From assembly GCA_024278655.1 (NCBI GenBank), contig JAJRSV010000145.1, forward strand, positions 1-22,433: DNA of 22,433 bases, in the 5' to 3' direction. The notes under the pieces were generated by a model that was not told the origin of the DNA, did not search any database, and saw only the letters and a program-made list of their open reading frames with translations. The position numbers and the translations under genes are program-made. Source of the stretch: Bacteroidota bacterium. Its GTDB lineage: Bacteria; Bacteroidota; Ignavibacteria; Ignavibacteriales; Ignavibacteriaceae. Shown here piece by piece: positions 1-6,726 of this stretch (position 1 is the first letter of the stretch; every line of letters starts with the position of its first letter).

Positions 1-1
1 C

Positions 2-427
2 CAACCTAAAAACATCAGTTACGAATATCTCCAGACACTTCCTTTAAAACTCAAATCTGTTATTGAAGCAAAGCACACTTACGTTTCCGAAACTCCTTAT
101 CTGCAAAAAGGTGAGATTACCGATACTTACATCACTAAAGACGGAATTAAAAAAGAAGTAACAAGCACAGCAATAAACAAAGTTGAAAACGGTAAACTTA
201 AATGCATCGTTACCAAACCGGGTGAAACTGTAATTCATCAGGGAAAATACCTGGGGAACAACACAATCGTCTGGCAAAGAAAGGTTGAAAATCCGAAACG
301 AATAGAATATTTCTACGAAACGGTTGACAGTCTGCATTACAAAATTATCGGCTGGGGTTACTACGGAAACGACGACCCCAATCTCACTCCCCGCACCTGG
401 TTTTATGGTGATTACAAAAAAATGTAG
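2..427 (+). CDS. C-terminal part of an unrecognised protein (partial, cut by window start)
   Basis: The reading frame is open from base 2 to the TAG at 425-427 and encodes about 141 residues ending TPRTWFYGDYKKM. The gene begins before the window, so length and any signal peptide are unknown. The visible part is rich in Lys, Tyr and Trp and in alternating polar/hydrophobic strands (for example KLKCIVTKPGETVIHQGKY and RIEYFYETVDSLHYKI). That suggests a small beta-sheet or lipocalin-like protein, but I do not recognise a family. Its stop codon is the TAG of the GTAG foot of a REP-like hairpin (424-446), so the end of the gene may have been set by repeat insertion. A longer minus-strand ORF lies over it and looks like a shadow. 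Confidence 0.65.
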   Translation, partial: QPKNISYEYLQTLPLKLKSVIEAKHTYVSETPYLQKGEITDTYITKDGIKKEVTSTAINKVENGKLKCIVTKPGETVIHQGKYLGNNTIVWQRKVENPKRIEYFYETVDSLHYKIIGWGYYGNDDPNLTPRTWFYGDYKKM

Positions 428-446
428 CTCGAAGCGCAGCTTCGAC
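424..446 (+). repeat. REP-like hairpin, type A copy 1 (GTAG foot)
   Basis: GTAG (424-427) is followed by CTCGAAGC-GCA-GCTTCGAC, a stem of at least 7 bp with a 3-nt loop. It matches the hairpins that flank the RAYT gene at 5823-5845 and 6668-6690. A GTAG tetranucleotide at the foot of the stem is the hallmark of REP elements mobilised by RAYT transposases. It pairs with the inverted copy at 497-519, so the two form a BIME-like unit. Confidence 0.85.
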
Positions 447-496
447 GCCTGAAACAAAAGACAAAGTAATAATGCCAAAACAACCATATTTTAATT

Positions 497-519
497 CACG
501 AAGCTTCGCTTCGTGCTAC
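497..519 (-). repeat. REP-like hairpin, type B copy 1 (inverted)
   Basis: CACGAAGC-TTC-GCTTCGTG (497-515) is a perfect 8-bp stem with a 3-nt loop, followed by CTAC. Read on the minus strand it is GTAG-CACGAAGC-GAA-GCTTCGTG, the same core as the type A hairpins in opposite orientation. Fifty bases separate it from the type A copy at 428-446. It lies just upstream of the csoR-like promoter. Confidence 0.85.
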
Positions 520-536
520 AACTTTTAATTTTTCTC

Positions 537-566
537 TTGACAAACACCCCCCGTAACCACTTAAAT
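537..566 (+). promoter_or_regulatory. Promoter with embedded C-tract, probable CsoR-type operator, upstream of the csoR-like gene
   Basis: TTGACA at 537-542 is a consensus -35. It is followed by AACA and six Cs (547-552), and TTAAAT at 561-566 fits a -10 with an 18-nt spacer. The same TTGACAAACACCCCC block recurs at 985-999 before the next gene. CsoR/RcnR-family operators are typically built around runs of G or C, so autoregulation by the product of the gene at 603 is likely. Promoter strength and the exact operator limits are inferred. Confidence 0.6.
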
Positions 567-602
567 TGATAATGAAATTAAAATAAAAATACGAGAACCA
601 TT

Positions 603-968
603 ATGGAACAATTAAGAGAAATAAAAACACTTAAAAAGCATCTTCATTACCTAAAAGGACAGATTGACGGCATCGAAAAGATGATAGACCGCGGTGAAGA
701 CTCGAATGATATTTATATTCAGTTCAAAGCGATTGAAGGGACACTGCACAAAACAATTTATGTGCTGTTGGAGGATATTTTAAGGAAAGAATTAGCGCAA
801 AAAATTGTTAAGGTGGTAAATGCATGTCCCGGCAATTGCGAGGATGCCGAAAAAATTGAATTTGCGAAAAAAGAATTCCCGAATATGGAAATAAAAAAAG
901 TTGCATCGATCATTGCCGAAATGGATGTAATCGAGGAAAAACTAAAAAAACTTAATGAGGGCAAATAA
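603..968 (+). CDS. CsoR/RcnR-family metal-sensing repressor, atypical ligand set
   Basis: A 121-residue all-helical protein in the CsoR/RcnR/CstR family of tetrameric DNA-binding repressors. The family pattern is clear: a helix with HYLKGQIDGIEKMIDRGED, then a helix with QFKAIEGTLHKTIYVLLEDIL. Aligned by eye with CsoR, the Cys-His-Cys copper ligands are replaced by Ser35, Ile59 and Glu63. Cys75 and Cys79 (CPGNC), followed by a charged C-terminal extension of about 40 residues, are not part of classical CsoR. The sensed signal may therefore be another metal state or a thiol/redox signal. The gene leads the metal locus, and matching C-tract promoters precede it and the next gene. ATG 603 has only a weak upstream GAG, but no better start is seen. 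Family assignment is firm; ligand is unknown. Confidence 0.85.
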   Translation: MEQLREIKTLKKHLHYLKGQIDGIEKMIDRGEDSNDIYIQFKAIEGTLHKTIYVLLEDILRKELAQKIVKVVNACPGNCEDAEKIEFAKKEFPNMEIKKVASIIAEMDVIEEKLKKLNEGK

Positions 969-984
969 AAATTTTTAAAATGAC

Positions 985-1014
985 TTGACAAACACCCCCT
1001 TCTAAGAATAGAAT
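985..1014 (+). promoter_or_regulatory. Second C-tract promoter/operator, upstream of the thioredoxin-like gene
   Basis: TTGACA (985-990), AACA, five Cs (995-999) and TAGAAT (1009-1014) give an 18-nt spacer, the same layout as the promoter at 537-566. The shared block TTGACAAACACCCCC is identical over 15 bases, while the sequence after it differs. This suggests selection for a regulator site rather than a recent duplication. It probably drives the thioredoxin-like gene and, by read-through, the receptor operon. Confidence 0.6.
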
Positions 1015-1056
1015 GTATTAAGTCATTTATAAATCAAAAATTGAAGGAGTAAAAAA

Positions 1057-1311
1057 ATGAAAGTGGAAGTATTCACAGCAGGATGTAAGTTCTGCAATAA
1101 CGTGGAAACACAGGTAAAGGAGGTTGTTGCCGGCAATCATGAACTGGTAATTTATAACCTTGGAAATACTGATACATACGATGAATATTCGAAAAAAGCA
1201 GAGGCATACGGAATCAAAACCCTGCCTGCCGTTGTTGTCGACGGAAGTTTACTTTCCTCTTGCAAACAAAACGGATTTAGAAAAGAACAATTAGTTGCCG
1301 CATTGTCGTAA
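1057..1311 (+). CDS. Small thioredoxin/glutaredoxin-like CxxC protein
   Basis: An 84-residue cytoplasmic protein (no signal peptide) with a thioredoxin-type fold: beta strand KVEVFTAG, redox motif C10-K-F-C13, a helix, and the cis-proline segment LPAVVVDG around Pro57. It resembles the small redox-active disulfide proteins of archaea and anaerobic bacteria, which are about the same size. A third cysteine, Cys69, lies near the C-terminus. A strong ribosome binding site, AAGGAG (1044-1049), fixes the ATG start. Its place between the CsoR-like repressor and the copper-type receptor, with its own copy of the C-tract promoter, suggests a role in metal or thiol handling under the same control. It could reduce or carry metal for the repressor; that is inference. 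Confidence 0.8.
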   Translation: MKVEVFTAGCKFCNNVETQVKEVVAGNHELVIYNLGNTDTYDEYSKKAEAYGIKTLPAVVVDGSLLSSCKQNGFRKEQLVAALS

Positions 1312-1374
1312 ATTGTTTTTGAATTACCGGAAGCAAACATATCGTAAAATAAAGCACGCGGGAAAAGATTGACA

Positions 1375-3888
1375 ATGAATATACATCGGCGAATAATAAT
1401 CTTCTTATTTCTGCTAATGTATTCTCTTGTGGCAACTGCCCAACAGAAAGCAACCATCATCGGCTATGTGAAAGATGCTGAAACCGGAGAGCCGTTGGTC
1501 TTTGCAAATGTTTTAATACAGGGAACGAATAAAGGTACAACAACCGATGAGAACGGCTTTTACGAGTTGAAGAATATTGCTCCCGGTGAATACAAAGTGG
1601 AAGTAAGAATGACAGGATACAAAAAGCAAATAAGAGGTTTAACAATTAAAGATGAAAAATTCGTTCAATTGAATTTCGGTCTTGTTACGGAAATAATAGA
1701 ATTGGAAGAGGTAACTGTGGAAGCGAGCAAGACAATTGACGAACTGCAAACGGTGAAGATAAACTCAACAGATATTATGAAACTTGCTCCAACAACAACG
1801 GCAGATATCTTGAAAGAGATTCCCGGCATATCTACATCCCGGGCAGGAAGTTGGGGAACAAAACCCTACATTCAAGGTATGACCGATTCCCGTGTGCTTG
1901 TTTTTATTGACGGTGTGAAAACCAATCAGGCATGTCCGATGGGAATGGATGCCTGTACCGCAACTATCGAACCGGATATGGTTGAAAACATTGAAGTGCA
2001 ACGGGGTCCCGGTTCGGCGCTTTACGGTTCGGGCAATATGGGCGGCGTAATTAATATTTCATCGTTGAGTTCAAAATACTCAACGAGTCAGCTATTTAAA
2101 ACGAAGATAAACTTTGCCGGTAAATACGAAAGCGTATCGAATTCACGAAGCGGAACAATCTCTTTCAGTGGTGGAAATAAGCGGTTCGATTTTCTCGGTG
2201 GTTTTAGCGGTGGACTACACGATGATTATAACACAAGCCGCGGCGTAATTGAAAACAGCGGGTTTAAGTCAGGCACGGCTCAACTTAAAGCACGTTATCG
2301 ACCGGCATCCGATCAGGAATTATTTTTAACTACTCAAATCTACAGAGCTAAAGACATCGGCTGGCCTGCTGCGAATACAATTATTCCAACCGAAAAGAGA
2401 GATACGTATGCTTTGAACTATTCTGTTTATAATGTTACCAGTGAACTGCAAACAATTAAAGCGCATATCTCATATTCACCTATGTTTCATAATATGATTA
2501 ACTATTTGCCAGACAACAGTCAATATGTCGGAGATTCGAGAACCAATTCTATTAATGCTAATGTTGATGGTTACTGGTCTTTGGGAAACAGAAATAATTT
2601 AACTACCGGTTTGTTTTTCAGCTACTGGAAGATGAATGCTTCAAGCAGCATCATTGAAGCAGGAAACGAAATAGCATCTCTGGATATTATACCCAACTCC
2701 TCGATCAGTGAGGCAGATATGTTTATTCAGGATGAGTTTAAAGTTTCAAGGTATTTTAAGCTTACGGGTGGAATAAGAGCCAACTATATCTATTCGAAAG
2801 CTGAAGACAATACACTATCGGATCTTTCACAGATTGAATTACAATCGGATGAATTTGTGTTGACCGGTTCGGTAGGATTACAGTATAATCTTACACAAAG
2901 CATATATCTTTTTGCTTCGGTAAATAAGGGCTTTAAAGCTCCCACGCCGGTAGAGCGTTATATATCGGCTCCAATGGTAGACGGATTTTACCGGTTCGGT
3001 AATCCGTTGCTAACATCCGAATCGAATATAAGCAAGCGAATAGGTTTAAAAGGAATGAAAAACAGATTCAACTGGAGTTTTGAACTCTACCATAATAGTC
3101 TTTCGGATTTAATTTCGGCAGAAGTAAATCCCGGTTTAGAAAGCCCCATACCCGGATTACGAGGAGTAAAGCAATTTGTAAATATAACCGAAGGCATTAT
3201 TGCAGGCGGAAGTTTAGCTGTCGGTTATTACATTACTCAAACTTTATCGTTGAATGCAAGCATTTCTTATGATTGGGGAGAGAATACGGAATTGGATGAA
3301 CCGCTGCCGGGTATCGCTCCGTTTCAATCGAACGTAAAGCTTGCGTACAATAATATTAACGATGGTTACTGGGTGGAAATCGCGGGAAGATTTACGGCTG
3401 ATCAGAACCGGTATGCCGAACGTTACGGTGAGATTTACACTCCCGGTTACGCTGTGTTCGATATTAAGGGAGGATGGAAAGTAACAAAAGATACTGAACT
3501 GTCAGCCGGTATTAAAAATCTGTTCGATAGATATTACCGCGATCATCTGAACAAAGCATTAATACCCGAACCCGGGAGAAATCTTTATGTTAGAATAAGT
3601 TTCGGAATACCGGTTTCCGGGTTCAGAAGTAACGAGATTGATTTTAAGAACACAAAGCAGGTTGAGCTAGCGATAGAAGGTATGGCTTGCCGGTTTTGTG
3701 TTCAAACTATTACCGAACGGCTGAATAACTTGTTGGGTGTTGTATCCGTAAATGTTAGTCTAAAGGATAAAACCGCCTGGGTAATTATCCGTGAGGGTGA
3801 AGTTTCACTCGACGATTTGCTGCGCACAGTGGACAGAGCCGGATTTAAAGCATCATTTGTTTCAATAGAGCCGGTAAAGGAAAAGTGA
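1375..3888 (+). CDS. TonB-dependent receptor, OprC/NosA-like copper type, with C-terminal HMA domain
   Basis: An outer-membrane receptor of 837 residues from ATG 1375; a TTG at 1369 is an alternative start. Order: signal peptide (1-22, ending ATAQQ), carboxypeptidase-regulatory-like domain (about 26-95), plug (about 125-230, with VLVFIDGVK and VQRGPGSALYGSGNMGG), 22-strand barrel to about 745 (last strand NLYVRISFGIPV), and an HMA domain (763-830) with GMAC772RFC775. The plug has C187-P-M-G-M191 and the barrel has H372-N-M374. These match the CxxxM and HxM halves of the OprC copper site in motif and in spacing (about 180 residues apart). Cys194 and Met189 lie beside the plug motif. Because the barrel's C-terminus faces the periplasm, the HMA domain should hang there, ready to accept the ion. 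The next gene overlaps or nearly touches the stop. Copper is the best-supported substrate; mercury or silver cannot be excluded. Confidence 0.88.
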   Translation: MNIHRRIIIFLFLLMYSLVATAQQKATIIGYVKDAETGEPLVFANVLIQGTNKGTTTDENGFYELKNIAPGEYKVEVRMTGYKKQIRGLTIKDEKFVQLNFGLVTEIIELEEVTVEASKTIDELQTVKINSTDIMKLAPTTTADILKEIPGISTSRAGSWGTKPYIQGMTDSRVLVFIDGVKTNQACPMGMDACTATIEPDMVENIEVQRGPGSALYGSGNMGGVINISSLSSKYSTSQLFKTKINFAGKYESVSNSRSGTISFSGGNKRFDFLGGFSGGLHDDYNTSRGVIENSGFKSGTAQLKARYRPASDQELFLTTQIYRAKDIGWPAANTIIPTEKRDTYALNYSVYNVTSELQTIKAHISYSPMFHNMINYLPDNSQYVGDSRTNSINANVDGYWSLGNRNNLTTGLFFSYWKMNASSSIIEAGNEIASLDIIPNSSISEADMFIQDEFKVSRYFKLTGGIRANYIYSKAEDNTLSDLSQIELQSDEFVLTGSVGLQYNLTQSIYLFASVNKGFKAPTPVERYISAPMVDGFYRFGNPLLTSESNISKRIGLKGMKNRFNWSFELYHNSLSDLISAEVNPGLESPIPGLRGVKQFVNITEGIIAGGSLAVGYYITQTLSLNASISYDWGENTELDEPLPGIAPFQSNVKLAYNNINDGYWVEIAGRFTADQNRYAERYGEIYTPGYAVFDIKGGWKVTKDTELSAGIKNLFDRYYRDHLNKALIPEPGRNLYVRISFGIPVSGFRSNEIDFKNTKQVELAIEGMACRFCVQTITERLNNLLGVVSVNVSLKDKTAWVIIREGEVSLDDLLRTVDRAGFKASFVSIEPVKEK

Positions 3889-3890
3889 AG

Positions 3891-4655
3891 ATGAAAACAA
3901 TATTTAGATTAATTCAAATAGTTACACTTGTTGTATTTACTACGATTTATATCAGGGCACAAGGTCCGCCCATCTTTTCCGATTCACCTTTACTGTTAGG
4001 ACTTGACGGTGGCGGCATAAGAACATTCGGCAAATATATTTCAACCGAAGCAGGACAAACCTACATTCAGCCGCTTGTTGTTCCGTTTAATATTACAACC
4101 GATTTTCAGATAGGCGGAATTCAACCGTACGTTTTTCAATCTCCTGCAAACGGTGAAACTCAATCGGGATTCGGAAACTTTACTTTGTTCGGTAAGTATT
4201 CAATTATCCAGATTGACGGAAAGGCAAAAACATTCCGAGCGCTGCTGAAGTACACGCAAACATTTACAACAGGTGCTTCAAACGTAAGTGTTGATGCAAG
4301 TGCATCGCAGCTTGCAATTGTTACGGGATATATTACAATCAAGTACGGTATTTACGGAACGGTCGGTTATACTTTTGTGTCGAACAACTCGCCTGATAAC
4401 TTGATTTACAACTTTGCTTTTGGTTATCCATTGCTGCCGCAAAAGTATCCCCCTTTCCAGTTAAACCTGTTTTTAGAATTAAACGGCTCACATACTTTTG
4501 ATGTTAACAAGCACTTGCTGTTTATCTCGCCGGGATTGCAGTTAATAACATCAAGTGTGTTTTTAATAGAAAGCGGTGTGCAGATTCCCGTTATTGATGA
4601 CAGGAATACTACCGGCTTTGCATTTACACTCGGTATCAGGTATTTATTTTTCTAA
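3891..4655 (+). CDS. Small outer-membrane beta-barrel protein, porin- or transporter-like
   Basis: About 254 residues from ATG 3891. A GTG at 3885, overlapping the receptor's TGA, would add two residues; the AAAGG at 3876-3880 fits either. An N-terminal signal peptide ends near IRAQ, giving mature QGPPIFSDSPLLLG. The rest is a run of amphipathic strands rich in Tyr, Phe and Gly (GFGNFTLFGKYSII, KTFRALLKYTQTF, YGTVGYTFV), and the last residue is Phe (GIRYLFF), as in outer-membrane barrels. It resembles the loosely defined MetA-pathway/transporter barrel family of Bacteroidota. Its tight coupling to the receptor suggests a second outer-membrane route or partner for the same metal. Its substrate is not visible from the sequence. 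Confidence 0.65.
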   Translation: MKTIFRLIQIVTLVVFTTIYIRAQGPPIFSDSPLLLGLDGGGIRTFGKYISTEAGQTYIQPLVVPFNITTDFQIGGIQPYVFQSPANGETQSGFGNFTLFGKYSIIQIDGKAKTFRALLKYTQTFTTGASNVSVDASASQLAIVTGYITIKYGIYGTVGYTFVSNNSPDNLIYNFAFGYPLLPQKYPPFQLNLFLELNGSHTFDVNKHLLFISPGLQLITSSVFLIESGVQIPVIDDRNTTGFAFTLGIRYLFF

Positions 4656-4674
4656 CTTAATAAAGAGATAAGCG

Positions 4675-4995
4675 ATGAAAAACATTATTAAAATATTTGT
4701 GGTTCTTCTTCTGTTTGGAGTTTCAACTTCCCTTGCCCAAACAAACGAAATTAAAGTACGGGTTGATGGACTTTCCTGTCCCTTTTGCGCTTACGGTTTG
4801 GAGAAAAAGCTTAACGAATTGGAAGGAGTGGAAAATATAAACATTAATCTCGAGGAAGGATTGGTTACACTGCAAGTAAAAGATAGCGTAAAAATTTCAG
4901 AAGAAGATATTGAAACGAAGATTGAAGATGCGGGATTCACACCGGGAGAAATTGTGTACTCAAAAAAAGATGAACAACCCGGAAAGAACGACTAA
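4675..4995 (+). CDS. Secreted heavy-metal-associated (HMA) domain protein, probable periplasmic metallochaperone
   Basis: A 106-residue protein with a signal peptide (1-21, ending SLA-Q) and a single HMA ferredoxin-like domain (about 25-92). The metal motif is G-L-S-C35-P-F-C38, the CxxC loop that holds Cu(I) in CopZ/Atx1-type chaperones; a charged tail KKDEQPGKND follows. It is similar in layout to the HMA domain fused to the receptor three genes earlier (GMACRFC, then helix, then GVVSVNVSL). Export to the periplasm sets it apart from cytoplasmic CopZ. The two HMA domains could exchange the metal after uptake; this is inferred from co-location. The next gene starts on the base after its TAA, so the two are translationally coupled. 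Confidence 0.85.
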   Translation: MKNIIKIFVVLLLFGVSTSLAQTNEIKVRVDGLSCPFCAYGLEKKLNELEGVENININLEEGLVTLQVKDSVKISEEDIETKIEDAGFTPGEIVYSKKDEQPGKND

Positions 4996-5826
4996 ATGAA
5001 AATAGTATTATCTCTTCTGCTTATCGGTTTGTTCATTTTGGTTTCGTGTAAAAATTCAGGGGACGATTCCAAACAAACAGTTAAAGAGTGGCGGTTCCAA
5101 AAGGAAATAAAGTTTGATGACATTGCGCCAACCGGTTTGCAAACGGACGGAGAACATCTCTGGATATCGGATGCAAAAAACAATCGGGTTATCAAAAGTG
5201 ATTTAAGCGGAAACGTTTTGAATATATATGCCGGAATCAAACGCCCGATGCATCTTTCTGTTTACAACTCAAAAGTTTACGTGCCCGAATATCTGACAGA
5301 TAAAATAAAAATTATAAACGGCGATGAAATCGAAGAGTTCCCGCTGAAAGAAAAACCTGATGCGCCTGCAGGTGTTTTTGTTAATGACAGCTTAATTGCA
5401 ATTGCTGATTTTTATAATCATCGGATAATTTTACAAAGAGGGAATAATGTGTTGTTTATTGGAAAAGAGGGTCACAAAAAAGGCGAACTCTATTATCCTA
5501 CCGATGTTTCAATTGCAAATAATAAAATTTATGTGGCAGATGCATACAATAACCGCGTGCAGGTATTTGATATTAATGGTAACAGCTTGAAAGTAATCGG
5601 GGATAAGGATAAGATTAATGTGGCAACAGGAATTGAAGTAACCGGCAACAATATTTTCGTAACGGATTTTGAAGGAAGTAGAATATTGATTTATAAGCTC
5701 AACGGGGAATTACTTCAAATAATAACCGTTCATCTCAACAAGCCAACCGATATATCAGTTTATAAAAATGTAATGTATGTTACTAATTTCAACGGAAGCA
5801 GCATATCAATATTTAAAAAATTGTAG
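4996..5826 (+). CDS. NHL-repeat beta-propeller lipoprotein
   Basis: 276 residues. The start is a lipoprotein signal with lipobox LVSC (Cys18), followed by KNSGDDS. The remainder is a six-bladed NHL-type propeller: repeated units such as APTGLQTDGEHLWISDAKNNRV, YYPTDVSIANNKIYVADAYNNRVQVFD and KPTDISVYKNVMYVTNFNG. Such propellers bind ligands or protein partners and have no catalytic motif here. ATG 4996 directly follows the stop of the HMA gene. Its role in the metal locus is unknown; a binding scaffold at the membrane is possible. The stop TAG is the second to fourth base of the GTAG foot of a REP-like hairpin, which suggests that the natural C-terminus was replaced or trimmed when the repeat inserted. 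Confidence 0.85.
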   Translation: MKIVLSLLLIGLFILVSCKNSGDDSKQTVKEWRFQKEIKFDDIAPTGLQTDGEHLWISDAKNNRVIKSDLSGNVLNIYAGIKRPMHLSVYNSKVYVPEYLTDKIKIINGDEIEEFPLKEKPDAPAGVFVNDSLIAIADFYNHRIILQRGNNVLFIGKEGHKKGELYYPTDVSIANNKIYVADAYNNRVQVFDINGNSLKVIGDKDKINVATGIEVTGNNIFVTDFEGSRILIYKLNGELLQIITVHLNKPTDISVYKNVMYVTNFNGSSISIFKKL

Positions 5827-5845
5827 GTCGAAGCGGAGCTTCGAC
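5823..5845 (+). repeat. REP-like hairpin, type A copy 2
   Basis: GTAG (5823-5826) is followed by GTCGAAGC-GGA-GCTTCGAC, a perfect 8-bp stem with a 3-nt loop. The foot overlaps the stop codon of the NHL lipoprotein gene. With the inverted copy at 5882-5904 it forms the pair upstream of the RAYT gene, with 36 bases between the two hairpins. Confidence 0.9.
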
Positions 5846-5881
5846 AACAAACACAAAAACGAAGCTGCAGAAAATTTGGTT

Positions 5882-5904
5882 CACGAAGCTTTGTTTCGTG
5901 TTAC
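5882..5904 (-). repeat. REP-like hairpin, type B copy 2 (inverted, slightly degenerate)
   Basis: CACGAAGC-TTT-GTTTCGTG followed by TTAC. The stem has one G-T mismatch and the foot on the minus strand reads GTAA in place of GTAG, so this copy has drifted from the 497-519 copy. Spacing to the type A copy is the same (36 bases) as in the pair after the RAYT gene. Confidence 0.8.
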
Positions 5905-5928
5905 AATTATTTTTTAAGTTTGTTATCT

Positions 5929-5955
5929 GTAGGTCGAACAGTCTGTTCGACCTAC
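5929..5955 (+). repeat. Perfect 12-bp-arm palindrome of a third REP type, just before the RAYT gene
   Basis: GTAGGTCGAACA (5929-5940), loop GTC, TGTTCGACCTAC (5944-5955). The arms are perfect and include the GTAG foot on both sides. The stem starts like type A (GTAGGTCGAA) but has a different tip. It is followed by an 11-bp tandem repeat ACCTACAAATG at 5950-5960 and 5961-5971, whose second CTAC may be the remnant of another foot. It ends 30 bases before the RAYT start codon and could shape its expression. Confidence 0.8.
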
Positions 5956-5985
5956 AAATGACCTACAAATGTATGAGAAATTGGA

Positions 5986-6663
5986 ATGGTAAAGAATAAA
6001 ACATATTACCGAAGAAACCTTCCGCATTACCAACCGCCCGGTTATACATTTTTCGTTACCTATCGATTGGACGGTTCGTTACCGGTTGAAACAATAAAGA
6101 AGTTAAAAGCAGAAAGAGAAAAAGAATTAAGAAAAATATCGGGATATGATAATAAGAAAATCAGGTACGAGAAGTATAAAGAATATCAAAAAATATACTT
6201 TGGCAAGTTTGATAAATTACTCGACGGTTCAAACTACGGACCGCATTGGTTAAAGAATGAAGAAGTAGCTAATACAGTTAAGGAATTAATTCATTCTTTC
6301 GATAAAAAATACTATGAATTAATTTGCTATTGTATAATGCCGAATCATGTTCATCAGGTGTTTACACCAACAAATATTTATATCGATAGATTGAAAGAAA
6401 GTTTAACCGAAGCTAACGCTTCGGTTTACATTGTTACTAAAATATTACAAGATTTGAAATCAAAAACAGCTCTGAAAGCCAATAAAATCCTGAATCGTAC
6501 CGGTACATTCTGGCAGCATGAAAGTTATGATCATGTAGTAAGAGATGATAAGGAATTAAAGCGAATAGTTGAGTATGTTCTGAATAATCCAGTTAAAGCC
6601 GGGTTATGTAAAAAGTGGGAAGACTGGAAATGGTGCTATTGTAATTTTGATTTGCTTGTATGA
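5986..6663 (+). CDS. REP-associated tyrosine transposase (RAYT, Y1/HUH family)
   Basis: A 225-residue Y1 transposase of the IS200/IS605-related RAYT group. These single-strand endonucleases cut and rejoin REP hairpins. Visible features are the start PGYTFFVTYRLDGSLP, the HUH motif IMPNH121VH123, and the catalytic Tyr181 in FWQHESYDHVVRDDKEL, followed by the family tail YVLNNPVKAGLCKKWEDWKW. Length is somewhat above many RAYTs; the extra part is a Lys-rich helical insert at about 35-80. REP-like hairpins with GTAG feet lie on both sides (5823-5955 and 6668-6749), the usual setting of a RAYT. Catalytic residues are intact. The ribosome binding site is poor, as is common for transposases. It is a single-copy domesticated-type element rather than a full IS, since it lacks conventional ends. 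Confidence 0.93.
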   Translation: MVKNKTYYRRNLPHYQPPGYTFFVTYRLDGSLPVETIKKLKAEREKELRKISGYDNKKIRYEKYKEYQKIYFGKFDKLLDGSNYGPHWLKNEEVANTVKELIHSFDKKYYELICYCIMPNHVHQVFTPTNIYIDRLKESLTEANASVYIVTKILQDLKSKTALKANKILNRTGTFWQHESYDHVVRDDKELKRIVEYVLNNPVKAGLCKKWEDWKWCYCNFDLLV

Positions 6664-6667
6664 TATT

Positions 6668-6690
6668 GTAGGTCGAAGCGAAGCTTCGAC
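6668..6690 (+). repeat. REP-like hairpin, type A copy 3
   Basis: GTAG (6668-6671) followed by GTCGAAGC-GAA-GCTTCGAC, a perfect 8-bp stem, five bases after the RAYT stop. It pairs with the inverted copy at 6727-6749 with a 36-base gap, mirroring the upstream pair. Confidence 0.9.
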
Positions 6691-6726
6691 AATTGATATT
6701 ACAATATAACATCTGAAAATATACTT

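Noticed and set aside
44..487. 147-residue ORF on the minus strand
   Set aside because: It overlaps the partial plus-strand gene and REP hairpins, has low-complexity Phe/Val composition and no ribosome binding site.
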